From: Lachnospiraceae bacterium
GTDB taxonomy: Bacteria > Bacillota > Clostridia > Lachnospirales > Lachnospiraceae
Length of the DNA stretch: 64,000 bases
Direction of reading: 5' to 3'
Assembly: GCA_902363135.1 (NCBI GenBank)
Contig: CABIZF010000005.1
Span: forward strand, 1 to 64,000
Shown here: one piece after another, positions 24,763-31,762 of the stretch
Position numbering within the stretch: the first letter of the stretch is position 1
How the letters are laid out: every line of letters begins with the position of its first letter
Translations under genes and position numbers: made by a program
The notes under the pieces: model-generated
The model's database searches: none
The model's input: the letters and a program-made list of their open reading frames with translations, nothing else
Told to the model about the DNA's origin: nothing

Positions 24763-25260
24763 TTATTTCTTCCCCCTCTCTTTGTTCGCTTTGAAGAACT
24801 GGCACTTTTCACACGGCGCCCAGTCCACGGCCACGCCTTCACAATATCCGCACATTTTGAAAGCGTGTTCGCAATTCACCAGATCAAACCCTTCCCCGCG
24901 GGCCAGATAATGCCGGATCACTTCGCGGGCCTGTTCTGCTCCGTATGCCACCGCCGTTTTGTAGCCCTGCTCCCGAAGAAGCGCCATAAACTCTTCTTGT
25001 GCTTTTGTGGTCTTCCCTTTCCCGAATTTCATTTCGATATACAGACCATGAAAGCCACGGCGCGGAACCGGCAAAGACAGATCCGGAACGCCCGTTTTCA
25101 TTCCTGCCGCTTTCAATACCGGCCCATTTGTCCGGATCCCTTCGTTCGGTATGTGGTGAAGAAGCCTTAATTCCGGAACATATTCTTCGTTTGCTCTGGC
25201 CCAGTTTATAAGGCCGATCTGTTCCGTCGTCTCGGAACGTTTCATGTTTGCAAGGTTCAT
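24763..25260 (-). CDS. VRR-NUC domain nuclease
   Basis: 165 aa. LINWARANEEYVPELRLLHH, then HIPNEGIRTN, GVPDLSLPVP and GLYIEMKFGKGKTTKAQEEF give the D-x(n)-ExK core of VRR-NUC, a PD-(D/E)XK nuclease found with phage replication and Holliday-junction systems. The C-terminus has a Cys cluster (CEHAFKMCGYC, CEKC), a probable zinc site. ATG 25260 follows GAAGGGAG. It precedes the frameshifted gene with a TAATG overlap. Confidence 0.88.
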   Translation of the reverse strand: MNLANMKRSETTEQIGLINWARANEEYVPELRLLHHIPNEGIRTNGPVLKAAGMKTGVPDLSLPVPRRGFHGLYIEMKFGKGKTTKAQEEFMALLREQGYKTAVAYGAEQAREVIRHYLARGEGFDLVNCEHAFKMCGYCEGVAVDWAPCEKCQFFKANKERGKK

Positions 25261-25279
25261 TTTCTTTTCTCCCTTCGTT

Positions 25280-26245
25280 TCAATTCCGCACCATGCGGGC
25301 GTATATGTAAAAGGCCGCCGTAACTCCGTTGTATTTCACTTCGGCGTCAAGGAATTTATAACCCGGATAGGCCTTTTCCATTTCGGCTTTTAATGTTTCG
25401 TAATCGTGGGCCATGCGCTCAACGGTCCTTTTTTTGAACTTTGAATAACTTCTGGTAGGTTCTTTCGGTTTTACAAGGTTCTTTGAACCTCTCCATTTTC
25501 TCTTACCCTTCCTGTTGTTCATCATGTATGTAGCAACGCCCGAAAGAAGAAAGTCTTTGTCTGGCTTTATGCGGCGGGTGTTGGATCTTTCCCCTTTTGT
25601 CCACAATCCTTCTAATTCGTCCCGGTTTATCCCCTGCCCTGTCATGATAATGTGGACGTGTGGGTGTTCTGCTCCGTCTACCACTGGAATAATTAAATAC
25701 TTGATATTTTCCCGGCCTGCCTTTTTCTGTCTGTAATTTATCTTGCGAATAAAGTTCGCTATATCTCGATCGGCTGCCGCTTCGTCTGCCGGAATGTGTT
25801 CTTTGTCCCATGTGAACGTACACCATAGATCGTTTTCACCGAAATTTATATTTGCAAGGCGTATAAAATAGTGCCTTGAATTTTTGTCATTCAGATTTTT
25901 TTGTGAAGGCTTGCTTTCTCTGCCCTTCTTTGTGTGCGGAACGTCCGCTTTGTGGCAAAATGACGGGTAGATCTGCGCTTCCAGTAATTCCGATCCGCTT
26001 TGAAGGTTCTTCGCCTTCGTGGTGGTGGTTCTGTAAAGGCTTTCCACTTTCCCTTCTTTCAGTAGCCGTTCCAGTTCCCATTCTTTTAATTTCTCTTGCT
26101 GCTCTTTCCACTGTTCTTCATAGTCCGGAACCTGCAGCGGGTGTTCCTTCTCAAAATTTTTTCTTGCTTTTTTCTGTATGTCGCGATCCAGTTCCACCGG
26201 GAACGCTTCTTCATAGTCGTAATTATCGAATGTCTTTCTTTTCAT
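25280..26245 (-). CDS. HUH-type replication initiator (Rep)
   Basis: 321 aa. The two-His metal motif is HPHVHIIMTG (HUH pattern), preceded by FGENDLWCTFTWD (motif 1) and followed by GVATYMMNNRKGKRKWRG with the likely nicking Tyr. N-terminal 60 residues are charged coil. This is the REP_ORF2/G2P-like group of rolling-circle initiators. ATG 26245 follows AAAGGCGGGGG. It is the only replication gene found in the phage, so replication is likely started by a nick, as with P2 gpA, and finished by host enzymes. Confidence 0.87.
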   Translation of the reverse strand: MKRKTFDNYDYEEAFPVELDRDIQKKARKNFEKEHPLQVPDYEEQWKEQQEKLKEWELERLLKEGKVESLYRTTTTKAKNLQSGSELLEAQIYPSFCHKADVPHTKKGRESKPSQKNLNDKNSRHYFIRLANINFGENDLWCTFTWDKEHIPADEAAADRDIANFIRKINYRQKKAGRENIKYLIIPVVDGAEHPHVHIIMTGQGINRDELEGLWTKGERSNTRRIKPDKDFLLSGVATYMMNNRKGKRKWRGSKNLVKPKEPTRSYSKFKKRTVERMAHDYETLKAEMEKAYPGYKFLDAEVKYNGVTAAFYIYARMVRN

Positions 26246-26471
26246 GTTCCCCCGCCTTTCCCTTCTCTCCTTCCTCTACGGATCCAGATCTTAAAATATA
26301 AAAATATACTTCGTTGATTTGCTAATACCCATTACAAGGACGGTAAAGGAAAATACTTTATATATAAGAAGAAAGTCTGTTCGACTGCTGCCGTTTTCTT
26401 CCTGCTGCTGAATTGCCCGGCCGCTTCTATTTTTTTGCGTCCGGGCTTTCATTTGATAGAACATTTGTTCT
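26246..26471. other. intergenic region upstream of Rep, possible origin
   Basis: 226 bp without a gene. It is A/T-rich (TTTATATATAAG), with one inverted repeat GCCCGG (26417-26422) / CCGGGC (26445-26450) around a T7 run. HUH origins often lie next to rep; no nick-site consensus could be recognised, so origin status is only a guess. Confidence 0.3.
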
Positions 26472-26708
26472 TTATTTTGTTGCTGTCTTTCGTGGCTTTT
26501 CTTCGTGCTTCACTGTCAGGCCTGTTTCGCCGTCGTTAATATGCACCGCTTCCGGAAGAAGAACAACTTCCTTCGTTTCTTTGGAATACATCATTTCAAA
26601 ACACGACGCCGTCTTGTTTCCTTCTGGCGTGAAGCACGCTTCGATCCGGATCTCAAAATCTCCCGGAAGGCCTTCTGTGATTTCTCTAAATTGTGCAAGT
26701 GTAACCAT
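26472..26708 (-). CDS. hypothetical phage protein
   Basis: 78 aa, ATG 26708 with GAAGGAG before it, inside the end of the upstream gene (23-bp overlap). Predicted beta-rich: GDFEIRIEACFTPEGNKTAS and KEVVLLPEAVHINDGETGL. Acidic, no family recognised. Part of the leftward early unit between Rep and the coiled-coil protein. Confidence 0.6.
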   Translation of the reverse strand: MVTLAQFREITEGLPGDFEIRIEACFTPEGNKTASCFEMMYSKETKEVVLLPEAVHINDGETGLTVKHEEKPRKTATK

Positions 26709-27150
26709 TGTCTTTTTCTCCTTCTTCGTTGTTCAGTAATCTTTCTATTTCCGGCGGTAATTCTCCTAAGATCCTGCGGCACTCTATAAGGGCCTTGCGA
26801 AGTTCGGCGTTTTCCTGTGCCGCTTCGTTAAGTTTCCTTCTATAATTGCCGCCCGCGTCTCGCGCCTGTTCCAGTAATTCTTCCAGCGCTTCTTTTTCTG
26901 CGTTCAGGTTGTCCGTTGTCTCGAAAAAGGCTTCTTTATACTCTTTCAGTTCCTTTTCTGCTGCTGCGGCCCGGCCTTCTGCTGTTGTGCGGTCGTAGTC
27001 TTCCGCGGCCACGGTTTCGACTAAATATATAAGATAGCCGCCGCTTATCTGCCCCGTTGCTTCCATCTGTAAAACAACCTTTTCAATGTTCTTTACATTG
27101 TTCGTTCCTACTACTGCATAAATGCGGCTTTTCTCATGTGTTTTTACCAT
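26686..27150 (-). CDS. hypothetical phage protein with coiled coil
   Basis: 154 aa. The first 50 residues are mixed alpha/beta (VVGTNNVKNIEKVVLQMEAT). Residues about 55-140 are coiled coil rich in Ala, Glu and Lys (AAAAEKELKEYKEAFFETTD). ATG 27150 follows AAAGGCGGGG. No function recognised; it might bind DNA or act as an early host-takeover protein, which is speculation. Confidence 0.6.
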   Translation of the reverse strand: MVKTHEKSRIYAVVGTNNVKNIEKVVLQMEATGQISGGYLIYLVETVAAEDYDRTTAEGRAAAAEKELKEYKEAFFETTDNLNAEKEALEELLEQARDAGGNYRRKLNEAAQENAELRKALIECRRILGELPPEIERLLNNEEGEKDNGYTCTI

Positions 27151-27200
27151 TGACTTTCCCCGCCTTTCTGATATAATGATTTTAGGTTAGATTTCCAATG

Positions 27201-27242
27201 AACGGACTTGAAAAGGCCCCCGCCTTTCAAGCCCGTTTTTTT
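27201..27242 (+). terminator. intrinsic-terminator-like hairpin
   Basis: ACGGACTTGAAAAGG and CCTTTCAAGCCCGT pair almost fully around a GC-rich loop and are followed by T7 on the + strand. The nearby genes run leftward, so it may end antisense transcripts or act as an mRNA structure. Confidence 0.45.
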
Positions 27243-27243
27243 G

Positions 27244-27516
27244 TTACTCATTTTCAAGTCTTTCACGTTCCCCCGCGCTGATGTAGTGAAGAACCCGTAA
27301 GATCTGGCCGCGCTGTTCTCTGGTTATCTCTCCAACTGCTGCCGCCTGATCCGCGGTTCCTGCATAATATCCGGTGTGATATTCCAATTCCTGCAGCGTC
27401 CCGCAATTTGTCAGGGTGAATATTGCCAGAAGAATTTCGCTTGTTCTCTTTCTCTGCCTTCTGGCCCTGCTGTTTTTTCTTGCGATCCTGATCGCTCTTT
27501 TAATTCTTTTCCACAT
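27244..27516 (-). CDS. small basic hypothetical phage protein
   Basis: 90 aa from ATG 27516, which follows AAGGAGATCTAACC, a leader shared by four early genes. The N-terminus is very basic (KRIKRAIRIARKNSRARRQR), then a helical stretch (SEILLAIFTLTNCGTLQELE). It overlaps the HAD gene end by 17 bases. Possibly nucleic-acid binding; no family recognised. Confidence 0.6.
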   Translation of the reverse strand: MWKRIKRAIRIARKNSRARRQRKRTSEILLAIFTLTNCGTLQELEYHTGYYAGTADQAAAVGEITREQRGQILRVLHYISAGERERLENE

Positions 27517-27922
27517 GGTTAGATCTCCTTTTCTCAAATTCTGCCTTGTCGATCGGGTTTGCGTATGGGTTAAAACCGAACATTCCGGCCGCGTGTCTGT
27601 ACGGAACCGGGTTTACTGCCTTGTCGTCTATGTAAATGTCGGCGTTTATCTTCCTGCAGTCGTTCTTGTATGGGTCGATCAGTTCCGGAAGGTTCGCGTT
27701 TACTGTGTCGAATGTCAGGCCGCGGGCCTTGCACCACTCCACCGCTTCTTCCAGAAGGTCGCCTTCTCTGTTTGTCCATAAGATCAGGCGGGCGCCTGCT
27801 GCCTGCTGTTCTTTCAGATGTTCGATCAAGATCTCGTTTTCCTCTCCAATCTCCGGCCACGCCTGCTTGCAAAGTGTCCCGTCAAAATCTACGGCTATTA
27901 CCTGATTTCCGTTAATGTCCAT
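27500..27922 (-). CDS. HAD-superfamily phosphatase-like protein
   Basis: 140 aa. Motif I VIAVDFDGTLCK, motif II LILWTNREG, motif III/IV with Lys and IYIDDKAVNP: the HAD aspartate nucleophile and acid are present. The compact form without a cap resembles phage and Bacteroides HAD phosphatases acting on nucleotides or small metabolites; the substrate is unknown. ATG 27922 overlaps the upstream stop as TAATG. Confidence 0.85.
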   Translation of the reverse strand: MDINGNQVIAVDFDGTLCKQAWPEIGEENEILIEHLKEQQAAGARLILWTNREGDLLEEAVEWCKARGLTFDTVNANLPELIDPYKNDCRKINADIYIDDKAVNPVPYRHAAGMFGFNPYANPIDKAEFEKRRSNHVEKN

Positions 27923-28065
27923 TAACTCGCCTTCCTTTCCTGCTGCCGGTCTGCCATTAAAGACAAATTAAGCGGCTTCATATTTCGGATCGCGTCGTTT
28001 AGCTGTGTTTCATTCGTGATCCCCATTTCTGCCAGTGCTGCTTCGATCGCTTTTCTCTGGTTCAT
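27922..28065 (-). CDS. small hypothetical phage protein (47 aa)
   Basis: ATG 28065 after AAAGGCGGGGTGAATT, stop TAA overlapping the HAD start by one base. It reads MNQRKAIEAALAEMGI, then a helical middle and a polar end. Coupling to both neighbours (4-bp overlap with the upstream gene) supports a real gene. No function recognised. Confidence 0.6.
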   Translation of the reverse strand: MNQRKAIEAALAEMGITNETQLNDAIRNMKPLNLSLMADRQQERKAS

Positions 28066-28430
28066 AATTCACCCCGCCTTTCTGTCTCTGATAAGCATTG
28101 ATCCACGGCCCGAAGGTCTATACTGCTAATAATGCCTTTCCGGGCCATGGCTGCGGTTTGTATCGCTTCCACGGCCAGATCAAGGGCTGTTTTATAAATG
28201 CCTGTTAATTCTTCGTGCAGTGCTTCCGGATCGTGGTTTTCTTTCACGCCGATCCAGAAATTATTCATTAAAATATCAAGGTTTCCCGCTTCTTCCTTTG
28301 CTTCCTCTGCTTCTTCCAGAATTACCGCGAAGGCTTCATGTGTGGAATTAAAAAGCGGGAACTTCTGGTTTGCTGCTTCCAGTTCCTTGTCGATAAGTCC
28401 GTAAAGGTCTCGTTTTACAACGTCGCTCAT
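28062..28430 (-). CDS. hypothetical phage protein, helical
   Basis: 122 aa from ATG 28430, preceded by AAGGAGATCTAACC. Helical and acidic: LIDKELEAANQKFPLFNSTH, AVILEEAEEAKEEAGNLDIL and LAVEAIQTAAMARKG. The EExxE pattern with later acidic residues is reminiscent of all-alpha NTP pyrophosphatases (MazG/dUTPase-like), but the fit is too weak to name it. It overlaps the next gene by 4 bases. Confidence 0.6.
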   Translation of the reverse strand: MSDVVKRDLYGLIDKELEAANQKFPLFNSTHEAFAVILEEAEEAKEEAGNLDILMNNFWIGVKENHDPEALHEELTGIYKTALDLAVEAIQTAAMARKGIISSIDLRAVDQCLSETERRGEL

Positions 28431-28452
28431 GGTTAGATCTCCTTTCTGTCTC

Positions 28453-28728
28453 TTAAACAATGCCGTGATAGTTATTTTCGGCACAAATACGGTTAAAGTC
28501 GTCCAGAAGGCCGTCACGGTACCGGCTCACTTCTAAGGCCTGATAACCTGCGTCGTAAAGGCTGTTTTTTATCGCCTGCCACTTTGCGCCTATGTATGTT
28601 TCCAGATAATCATTAAAATAAACCGTGTTCGGTTCAAATACGGTAAGGCCTGTTTTTGGATCTGTGGCCCTGCGTCTACGCTTCTTCTTTGCCGGTTCCT
28701 CTGCTGCCGGCGTGTTCTGTCTCTTCAT
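28453..28728 (-). CDS. small basic hypothetical phage protein
   Basis: 91 aa. The N-terminus holds a Lys/Arg run (EEPAKKKRRRRATDPKTGL), then NTVYFNDYLETYIGAKWQAI and DGLLDDFNRICAENNYHGIV. ATG 28728 lies within the end of the methylase gene (53-bp overlap). Possibly DNA- or RNA-binding; no family recognised. Confidence 0.55.
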   Translation of the reverse strand: MKRQNTPAAEEPAKKKRRRRATDPKTGLTVFEPNTVYFNDYLETYIGAKWQAIKNSLYDAGYQALEVSRYRDGLLDDFNRICAENNYHGIV

Positions 28729-29172
28729 GCTCTTTTTCCTTTCCGAAAATAACTACCATAGACGGGAACGGCGCCGCGTCCTTGCAGCCGCCGAATTTCA
28801 GACGGCCTTTAATGAAGCGAATTTCCGCTTTGTGGTATATATAATCGTGAAAAAACCTTGTGTCAGTGCGCGCCGGAATAAGTACAACGACAACCGTTCC
28901 GGGCTTCTTCGCTTCTTCGTAACACTTCCGGATCCATTCGCCCGTTGTTTTTCGGCCGTATGGTGGATTGCAGAAGACGCGACGCCCCCCCCCCAATCCT
29001 TCAAAAGTCCATTTTCCTCTTTTGTGAAATATTCCTTACACTTCGCGTTTTCTGCGTCTGCGCAAGGATCCAGATCGAAGTGAAATTCTTCGTTCAGTTT
29101 GTCGAAAAAGTCCTGTGGTGTCGCCCAGTCTTCCTTTGTGCTGCTGAATAGGGCTTTGCTTAATTGTGTCAT
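28676..29172 (-). pseudogene. phage DNA N6-adenine methyltransferase, split by a G10 tract (phase-variable or broken)
   Basis: ATG 29172 (AGGGAGATCTAACC before it) opens with TKEDWATPQDFFDKLNEEF and FDLDPCADAENAKC, the start of the phage Dam family. The second half in another frame carries the catalytic VFCNPPYG (NPPY), VVVVLIPARTDTRFFHDY and KFGGCKDAAPFPSMVVIFG. The frames part at ten G on the coding strand (28985-28994); 8 or 11 G would give one protein of about 165 aa. As written it stops early. Homopolymer slippage suits a contingency switch, but a sequencing error cannot be ruled out. Confidence 0.8.
28985..28994 (-). repeat. G10 homopolymer inside the methylase gene
   Basis: Ten C on the + strand, the longest G/C run in the window, exactly at the junction of the two methylase frames. 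Confidence 0.9.
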
Positions 29173-29192
29173 GGTTAGATCTCCCTTCATTG

Positions 29193-29339
29193 TTACCACT
29201 GGCCTTCTAATGCTGCGCATTTCCCGGCCAGAAAATAGTTATAATCTTTGCAATGCTCCGGGCCTTTACATTCCTTCTTCTTTCCTTCGTAAAATTCCCG
29301 GCATAGTTCGCAAAATTCACATTCGCTTTCTTTTTTCAT
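29193..29339 (-). CDS. small Cys-rich protein, probable zinc binder (48 aa)
   Basis: ATG 29339 overlaps the upstream stop as ATGA. Cysteines in CEFCELCREF, CKGPEHCKDY and GKC suggest one or two zinc sites. Charged (MKKESECEFC). The longer upstream frame has no ribosome site. No family recognised. Confidence 0.6.
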   Translation of the reverse strand: MKKESECEFCELCREFYEGKKKECKGPEHCKDYNYFLAGKCAALEGQW

Positions 29340-29458
29340 TTTCTCGTTTTTATCCACTCCGCTATGTTCATGATTGTTAAAACTACAAAGGCAACTATCG
29401 CGGTCGCGGTTGTGAATAGTAGGCCGGCCAACGTGGCCCAACCAATAAGGCTTTTCAC
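29336..29458 (-). CDS. small membrane protein (40 aa)
   Basis: GTG 29458 after AAGAAGGTGAGAGC; ends TGA overlapping the next ATG. VKSLIGWATLAGLLFTTATA then IVAFVVLTIMNIAEWIKTRK: one or two membrane segments and a basic tail. Possibly a superinfection-exclusion or membrane-acting early protein, but this is only suggested by form. Confidence 0.55.
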   Translation of the reverse strand: MKSLIGWATLAGLLFTTATAIVAFVVLTIMNIAEWIKTRK

Positions 29459-29470
29459 GCTCTCACCTTC

Positions 29471-29764
29471 TTAAATACAAATTTTGTAATACAGTTTCAT
29501 TTCCAGATCCGAAAACTTATAGTCCGGCGCCTGTTCCGGTTCGATCGGGGCCATAAGTCCGCGCGCCTTCCAGTCTTTCGCCCGGATCTCCGGATCTATT
29601 CTGAAAGATACCATTTCCGCTTCCAGAATGTCCGGCGAAAGGTCCGCGGCGCCTTCATTAACTAAGGCGCCCTTATAACCTGCGAAAAGGACTTCTTCGC
29701 CCTTTACGATCTTGATCCGGTCCTGGTTCGTTATCTTTTCCAGAAAATCTTTTACCGTAATCAT
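29471..29764 (-). CDS. hypothetical phage protein
   Basis: 97 aa, ATG 29764 overlapping the upstream stop as ATGA. MITVKDFLEKITNQDRIKIV start, then GEEVLFAGYKGAL and SPDILEAEMVSFRIDPEIRA. The sequence resembles its upstream neighbour in plan (short opening helix, beta core with acidic residues), so the two may be paralogues. No function recognised. Confidence 0.6.
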   Translation of the reverse strand: MITVKDFLEKITNQDRIKIVKGEEVLFAGYKGALVNEGAADLSPDILEAEMVSFRIDPEIRAKDWKARGLMAPIEPEQAPDYKFSDLEMKLYYKICI

Positions 29765-29997
29765 GCGGCCGCCGGATAGATCCAGATCTTGAAGATATAC
29801 TTTCCGGCGTTCTCTGTATCTGCTGCCGGCTGAATGAATTTCACTTCGCGATCCAGTAATTCTTCGTGATCTCTGATTTTTACGGATCTATCTTTGAAGG
29901 CCGGTTCTGTTTCGCCTTCTTCGATAATGTGTAAAACCTGCGCCGGTCCTACTAAGGTTAAAAACTCTTTCAAGGGCAAGTTCATTTTTCCTTTCAT
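29761..29997 (-). CDS. hypothetical phage protein
   Basis: 78 aa. MKGKMNLPLKEFLTLVGPAQ, then VLHIIEEGETEPAFKDRSVK and GKYIFKIWIYPAAA. ATG 29997 follows GGGAGAACACAGC; a second ATG lies four codons on. Similar layout to the 97-aa neighbour. Early region, function unknown. Confidence 0.6.
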   Translation of the reverse strand: MKGKMNLPLKEFLTLVGPAQVLHIIEEGETEPAFKDRSVKIRDHEELLDREVKFIQPAADTENAGKYIFKIWIYPAAA

Positions 29998-30016
29998 GCT
30001 GTGTTCTCCCTTCCTG

Positions 30017-30295
30017 CTAATTTCTCGAAGTTGCTATTCCAAGTTCTAACGCGATCCGGAACATTCCTTCGGCCTGTTCGCGCGGAACTCCATTTTTCAC
30101 GCTGCTTTCGATAATCTCCGAAATTGCAAACGCCAACATTTGCGCGATCAGATCGCTATCTCCTACCACCTGCACCAGTGGCGGCCGGTTCTCGTCAATG
30201 CTTATTACATGGAACCCGGCCTTTTCTTTTAATCTGAAAGCCTGTCCTTCTTTCAGGCGGGCTTTGAACTCTTCTTCGGAACTCGCTTCTTTCAA
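30017..30295 (-). CDS. hypothetical phage protein
   Basis: 92 aa from TTG 30295, embedded in the ACT TGA end of the methylase fragment. EASSEEEFKARLKEGQAFRL, HVISIDENRPPLVQVVGDSD and a helical end (MLAFAISEIIESSVKNG). It follows the truncated D12 methylase and may have been joined to it by the same deletion. No function recognised. Confidence 0.55.
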   Translation of the reverse strand: MKEASSEEEFKARLKEGQAFRLKEKAGFHVISIDENRPPLVQVVGDSDLIAQMLAFAISEIIESSVKNGVPREQAEGMFRIALELGIATSRN

Positions 30296-30612
30296 GTCGT
30301 CAATAGCAGAACTGCTTTTTCAAGGTCGTTTTCCGGTTCTTTCTGGTATGCCATTTCGTAGGCTTCCCGTGAATACGGTGTGAAGTATATTTCGCGGGCC
30401 AGACGTTCCGGATCGTTCCGGATCTGCCTGAAAAGGTTTACCACTTCGCCGTCAAGATCGTTTATTGTCTCAATGTCTGATCGTGGTTTATTGAAGAAAA
30501 CGCCGCCGGAACCGAAGAACGGTTCTAAATAACTGTGATGTTCTGGAAAGTGTGAAATTATCCAGTCCGCGGATCCCCACTTGCTACCCGGATATTTCAT
30601 AAGCGCTTTCAC
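30292..30612 (-). pseudogene. D12-class DNA adenine methylase, N-terminal fragment
   Basis: 106 aa from GTG 30612 (overlaps the upstream stop as GTGA). MKYPGSKWGSADWIISHFP, YLEPFFGSGGVFFNKP and ETINDLDGEVVNLFRQIR are the AdoMet-binding part of D12/Dam enzymes. The frame ends at LEKAVLLLTT, before the DPPY catalytic motif; a full protein has about 270 aa. It cannot methylate alone. The next ORF starts within its stop, which suggests an internal deletion. Confidence 0.75.
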
Positions 30613-30710
30613 TGTTTATTCTGGTTCGCAAGGTGTACGCCGAAGGCCACAAGGCCAACCGTTGCGGCGACTGCTCCCGCGATAAAACAAATAATTCCTA
30701 CCGCTACCAT
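30609..30710 (-). CDS. small single-pass membrane protein (33 aa)
   Basis: ATG 30710 after GGAGAATAAAGC; MVAVGIICFIAGAVAATVGL followed by a short polar tail. One membrane helix. Stop overlaps the methylase GTG. Early region; function unknown. Confidence 0.5.
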   Translation of the reverse strand: MVAVGIICFIAGAVAATVGLVAFGVHLANQNKQ

Positions 30711-30725
30711 GCTTTATTCTCCTTT

Positions 30726-31208
30726 CTACCTTCTGCAGGTGGCTTCCTCTGCCGCTTCCAGAATACTTTCCGCGGTTACTTCTGGCGGTTCCTTTTCCGT
30801 GTTTTCCTGCTCCTGTTCCGCGGCTTCCTGCTCCTGTTCCGCGGCTTCCTGCTCCTGTTCCGCGGCTTCCTGCTCCTGTTCTGTGGCTTCCTGCTCCTGT
30901 TCTGCTTCGTCCTCTGCCGGTCCGAACTTCGCTTCGATCTCTGCGGTGGCTTCCTGCAAAATCTTTCTGAACTCTTCCGCGTCGAAGTCTACCTTTACGA
31001 CGCCCAGAACGGCTTCCTTTTTCTCCGGAATTTCCGGAACCTCTTCTTTCTTCCCGGTCATTGTTTCCCTGATAAACCGGTGTGGAACGTCACAATTTAC
31101 GGCGTTCATAAGTGTTTCATACTGTGCCGCCTGCTTTACCAGTGCGAAGAACTGTGAAAACTTCACTTCGGTTCTGTCTTCTTTCGTGAACGCGTCAACT
31201 AAACTCAT
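30726..31208 (-). CDS. hypothetical phage protein with acidic heptad repeats
   Basis: 160 aa, ATG 31208 after AAGGAGATCTAACAAA. The N-terminal 95 residues look folded (TEVKFSQFFALVKQAAQYET, VVKVDFDAEEFRKILQEATA). Then five copies of a 7-residue unit EQEQEAA and a short helical end. The repeat is very acidic and probably extended or coiled. It resembles DNA-mimic-like acidic proteins in charge only; no function is assigned. Confidence 0.65.
   Translation of the reverse strand: MSLVDAFTKEDRTEVKFSQFFALVKQAAQYETLMNAVNCDVPHRFIRETMTGKKEEVPEIPEKKEAVLGVVKVDFDAEEFRKILQEATAEIEAKFGPAEDEAEQEQEATEQEQEAAEQEQEAAEQEQEAAEQEQENTEKEPPEVTAESILEAAEEATCRR
30805..30909 (-). repeat. 21-bp tandem repeat encoding EQEQEAA
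   Basis: Five units of 21 bp; the three central units are identical, and the outer ones carry base changes. The frame is kept, so copy number may vary without loss of the gene. Confidence 0.85.
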
Positions 31209-31212
31209 TTTG

Positions 31213-31386
31213 TTAGATCTCCTTTCTTTTGGTAAAATTGTATCTATAAAACAGGCGCGGCGCCTTGCGTCGTCCTCTTTTATAATTAAGGTGTCTTATT
31301 ACCTGCCGGATCCTGCCGACTTCTTCCGCGGTCAGGCCGTCGCCGGTAATCTCGAAAATAACTTTTCTTTCCGGTCGTTCTTTCAT
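31213..31386 (-). CDS. small basic hypothetical phage protein
   Basis: 57 aa from ATG 31386, overlapping the upstream stop as ATGA, with AAAGGA further upstream. KVIFEITGDGLTAEEVGRIR then a basic end (NYKRGRRKAPRLFYRYNF). No family recognised. Confidence 0.55.
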   Translation of the reverse strand: MKERPERKVIFEITGDGLTAEEVGRIRQVIRHLNYKRGRRKAPRLFYRYNFTKRKEI

Positions 31387-31694
31387 GGCTTCACTATTCC
31401 TTTCATAATTTCCAGAACGCGGGTAAAAGAACAATTCCGGAAGCGCGGATCCTTTTCATATTCTGATCCGGCTGTTATGTAGTCATAATGTGGGATCGCT
31501 ATGTCTGCGCGAAGTCCGGCGTTCTTCGGATCGTAGGGCGAACCGTTCCGGAACTCTACCCGGTGGCCGTTCGCTTCTATTGTCAAGGTTCTTTTGTTGG
31601 CCTTCGCTCCCGGTACGTCGTGCAGCGCTGCCGCGAACGTGTTGAAGTCGTCTTCCGAATACTTGCGAAGGCTTCTAAAAATAATAATCTTCGT
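31383..31694 (-). CDS. hypothetical phage protein with a non-standard start
   Basis: The coding frame runs from about 31694 to 31383. It opens with ACG AAG ATT ATT ATT eight bases after AGGAG, as if an original ATG had become ACG. It continues IIIFRSLRKYSEDDFNTFAA and then GHRVEFRNGSPYDPKNAGLR. A TTG at 31586 is the only standard start and would lose one third of the conserved-looking frame. Predicted alpha/beta fold; no family recognised. Confidence 0.5.
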   Translation of the reverse strand, partial: TKIIIFRSLRKYSEDDFNTFAAALHDVPGAKANKRTLTIEANGHRVEFRNGSPYDPKNAGLRADIAIPHYDYITAGSEYEKDPRFRNCSFTRVLEIMKGIVKP

Positions 31695-31762
31695 TGCAAA
31701 TTCTCCTTTCTTCCCCTGCTGCCTGCTTCCGTGGTAATATGGAAGTGAAAGGGGGTGTAATT

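Noticed and set aside
30709..31482. 257-aa rightward Ser/Cys-rich ORF
   Set aside because: It is the reverse strand of the Glu/Gln repeat gene; its odd composition comes from the repeat.
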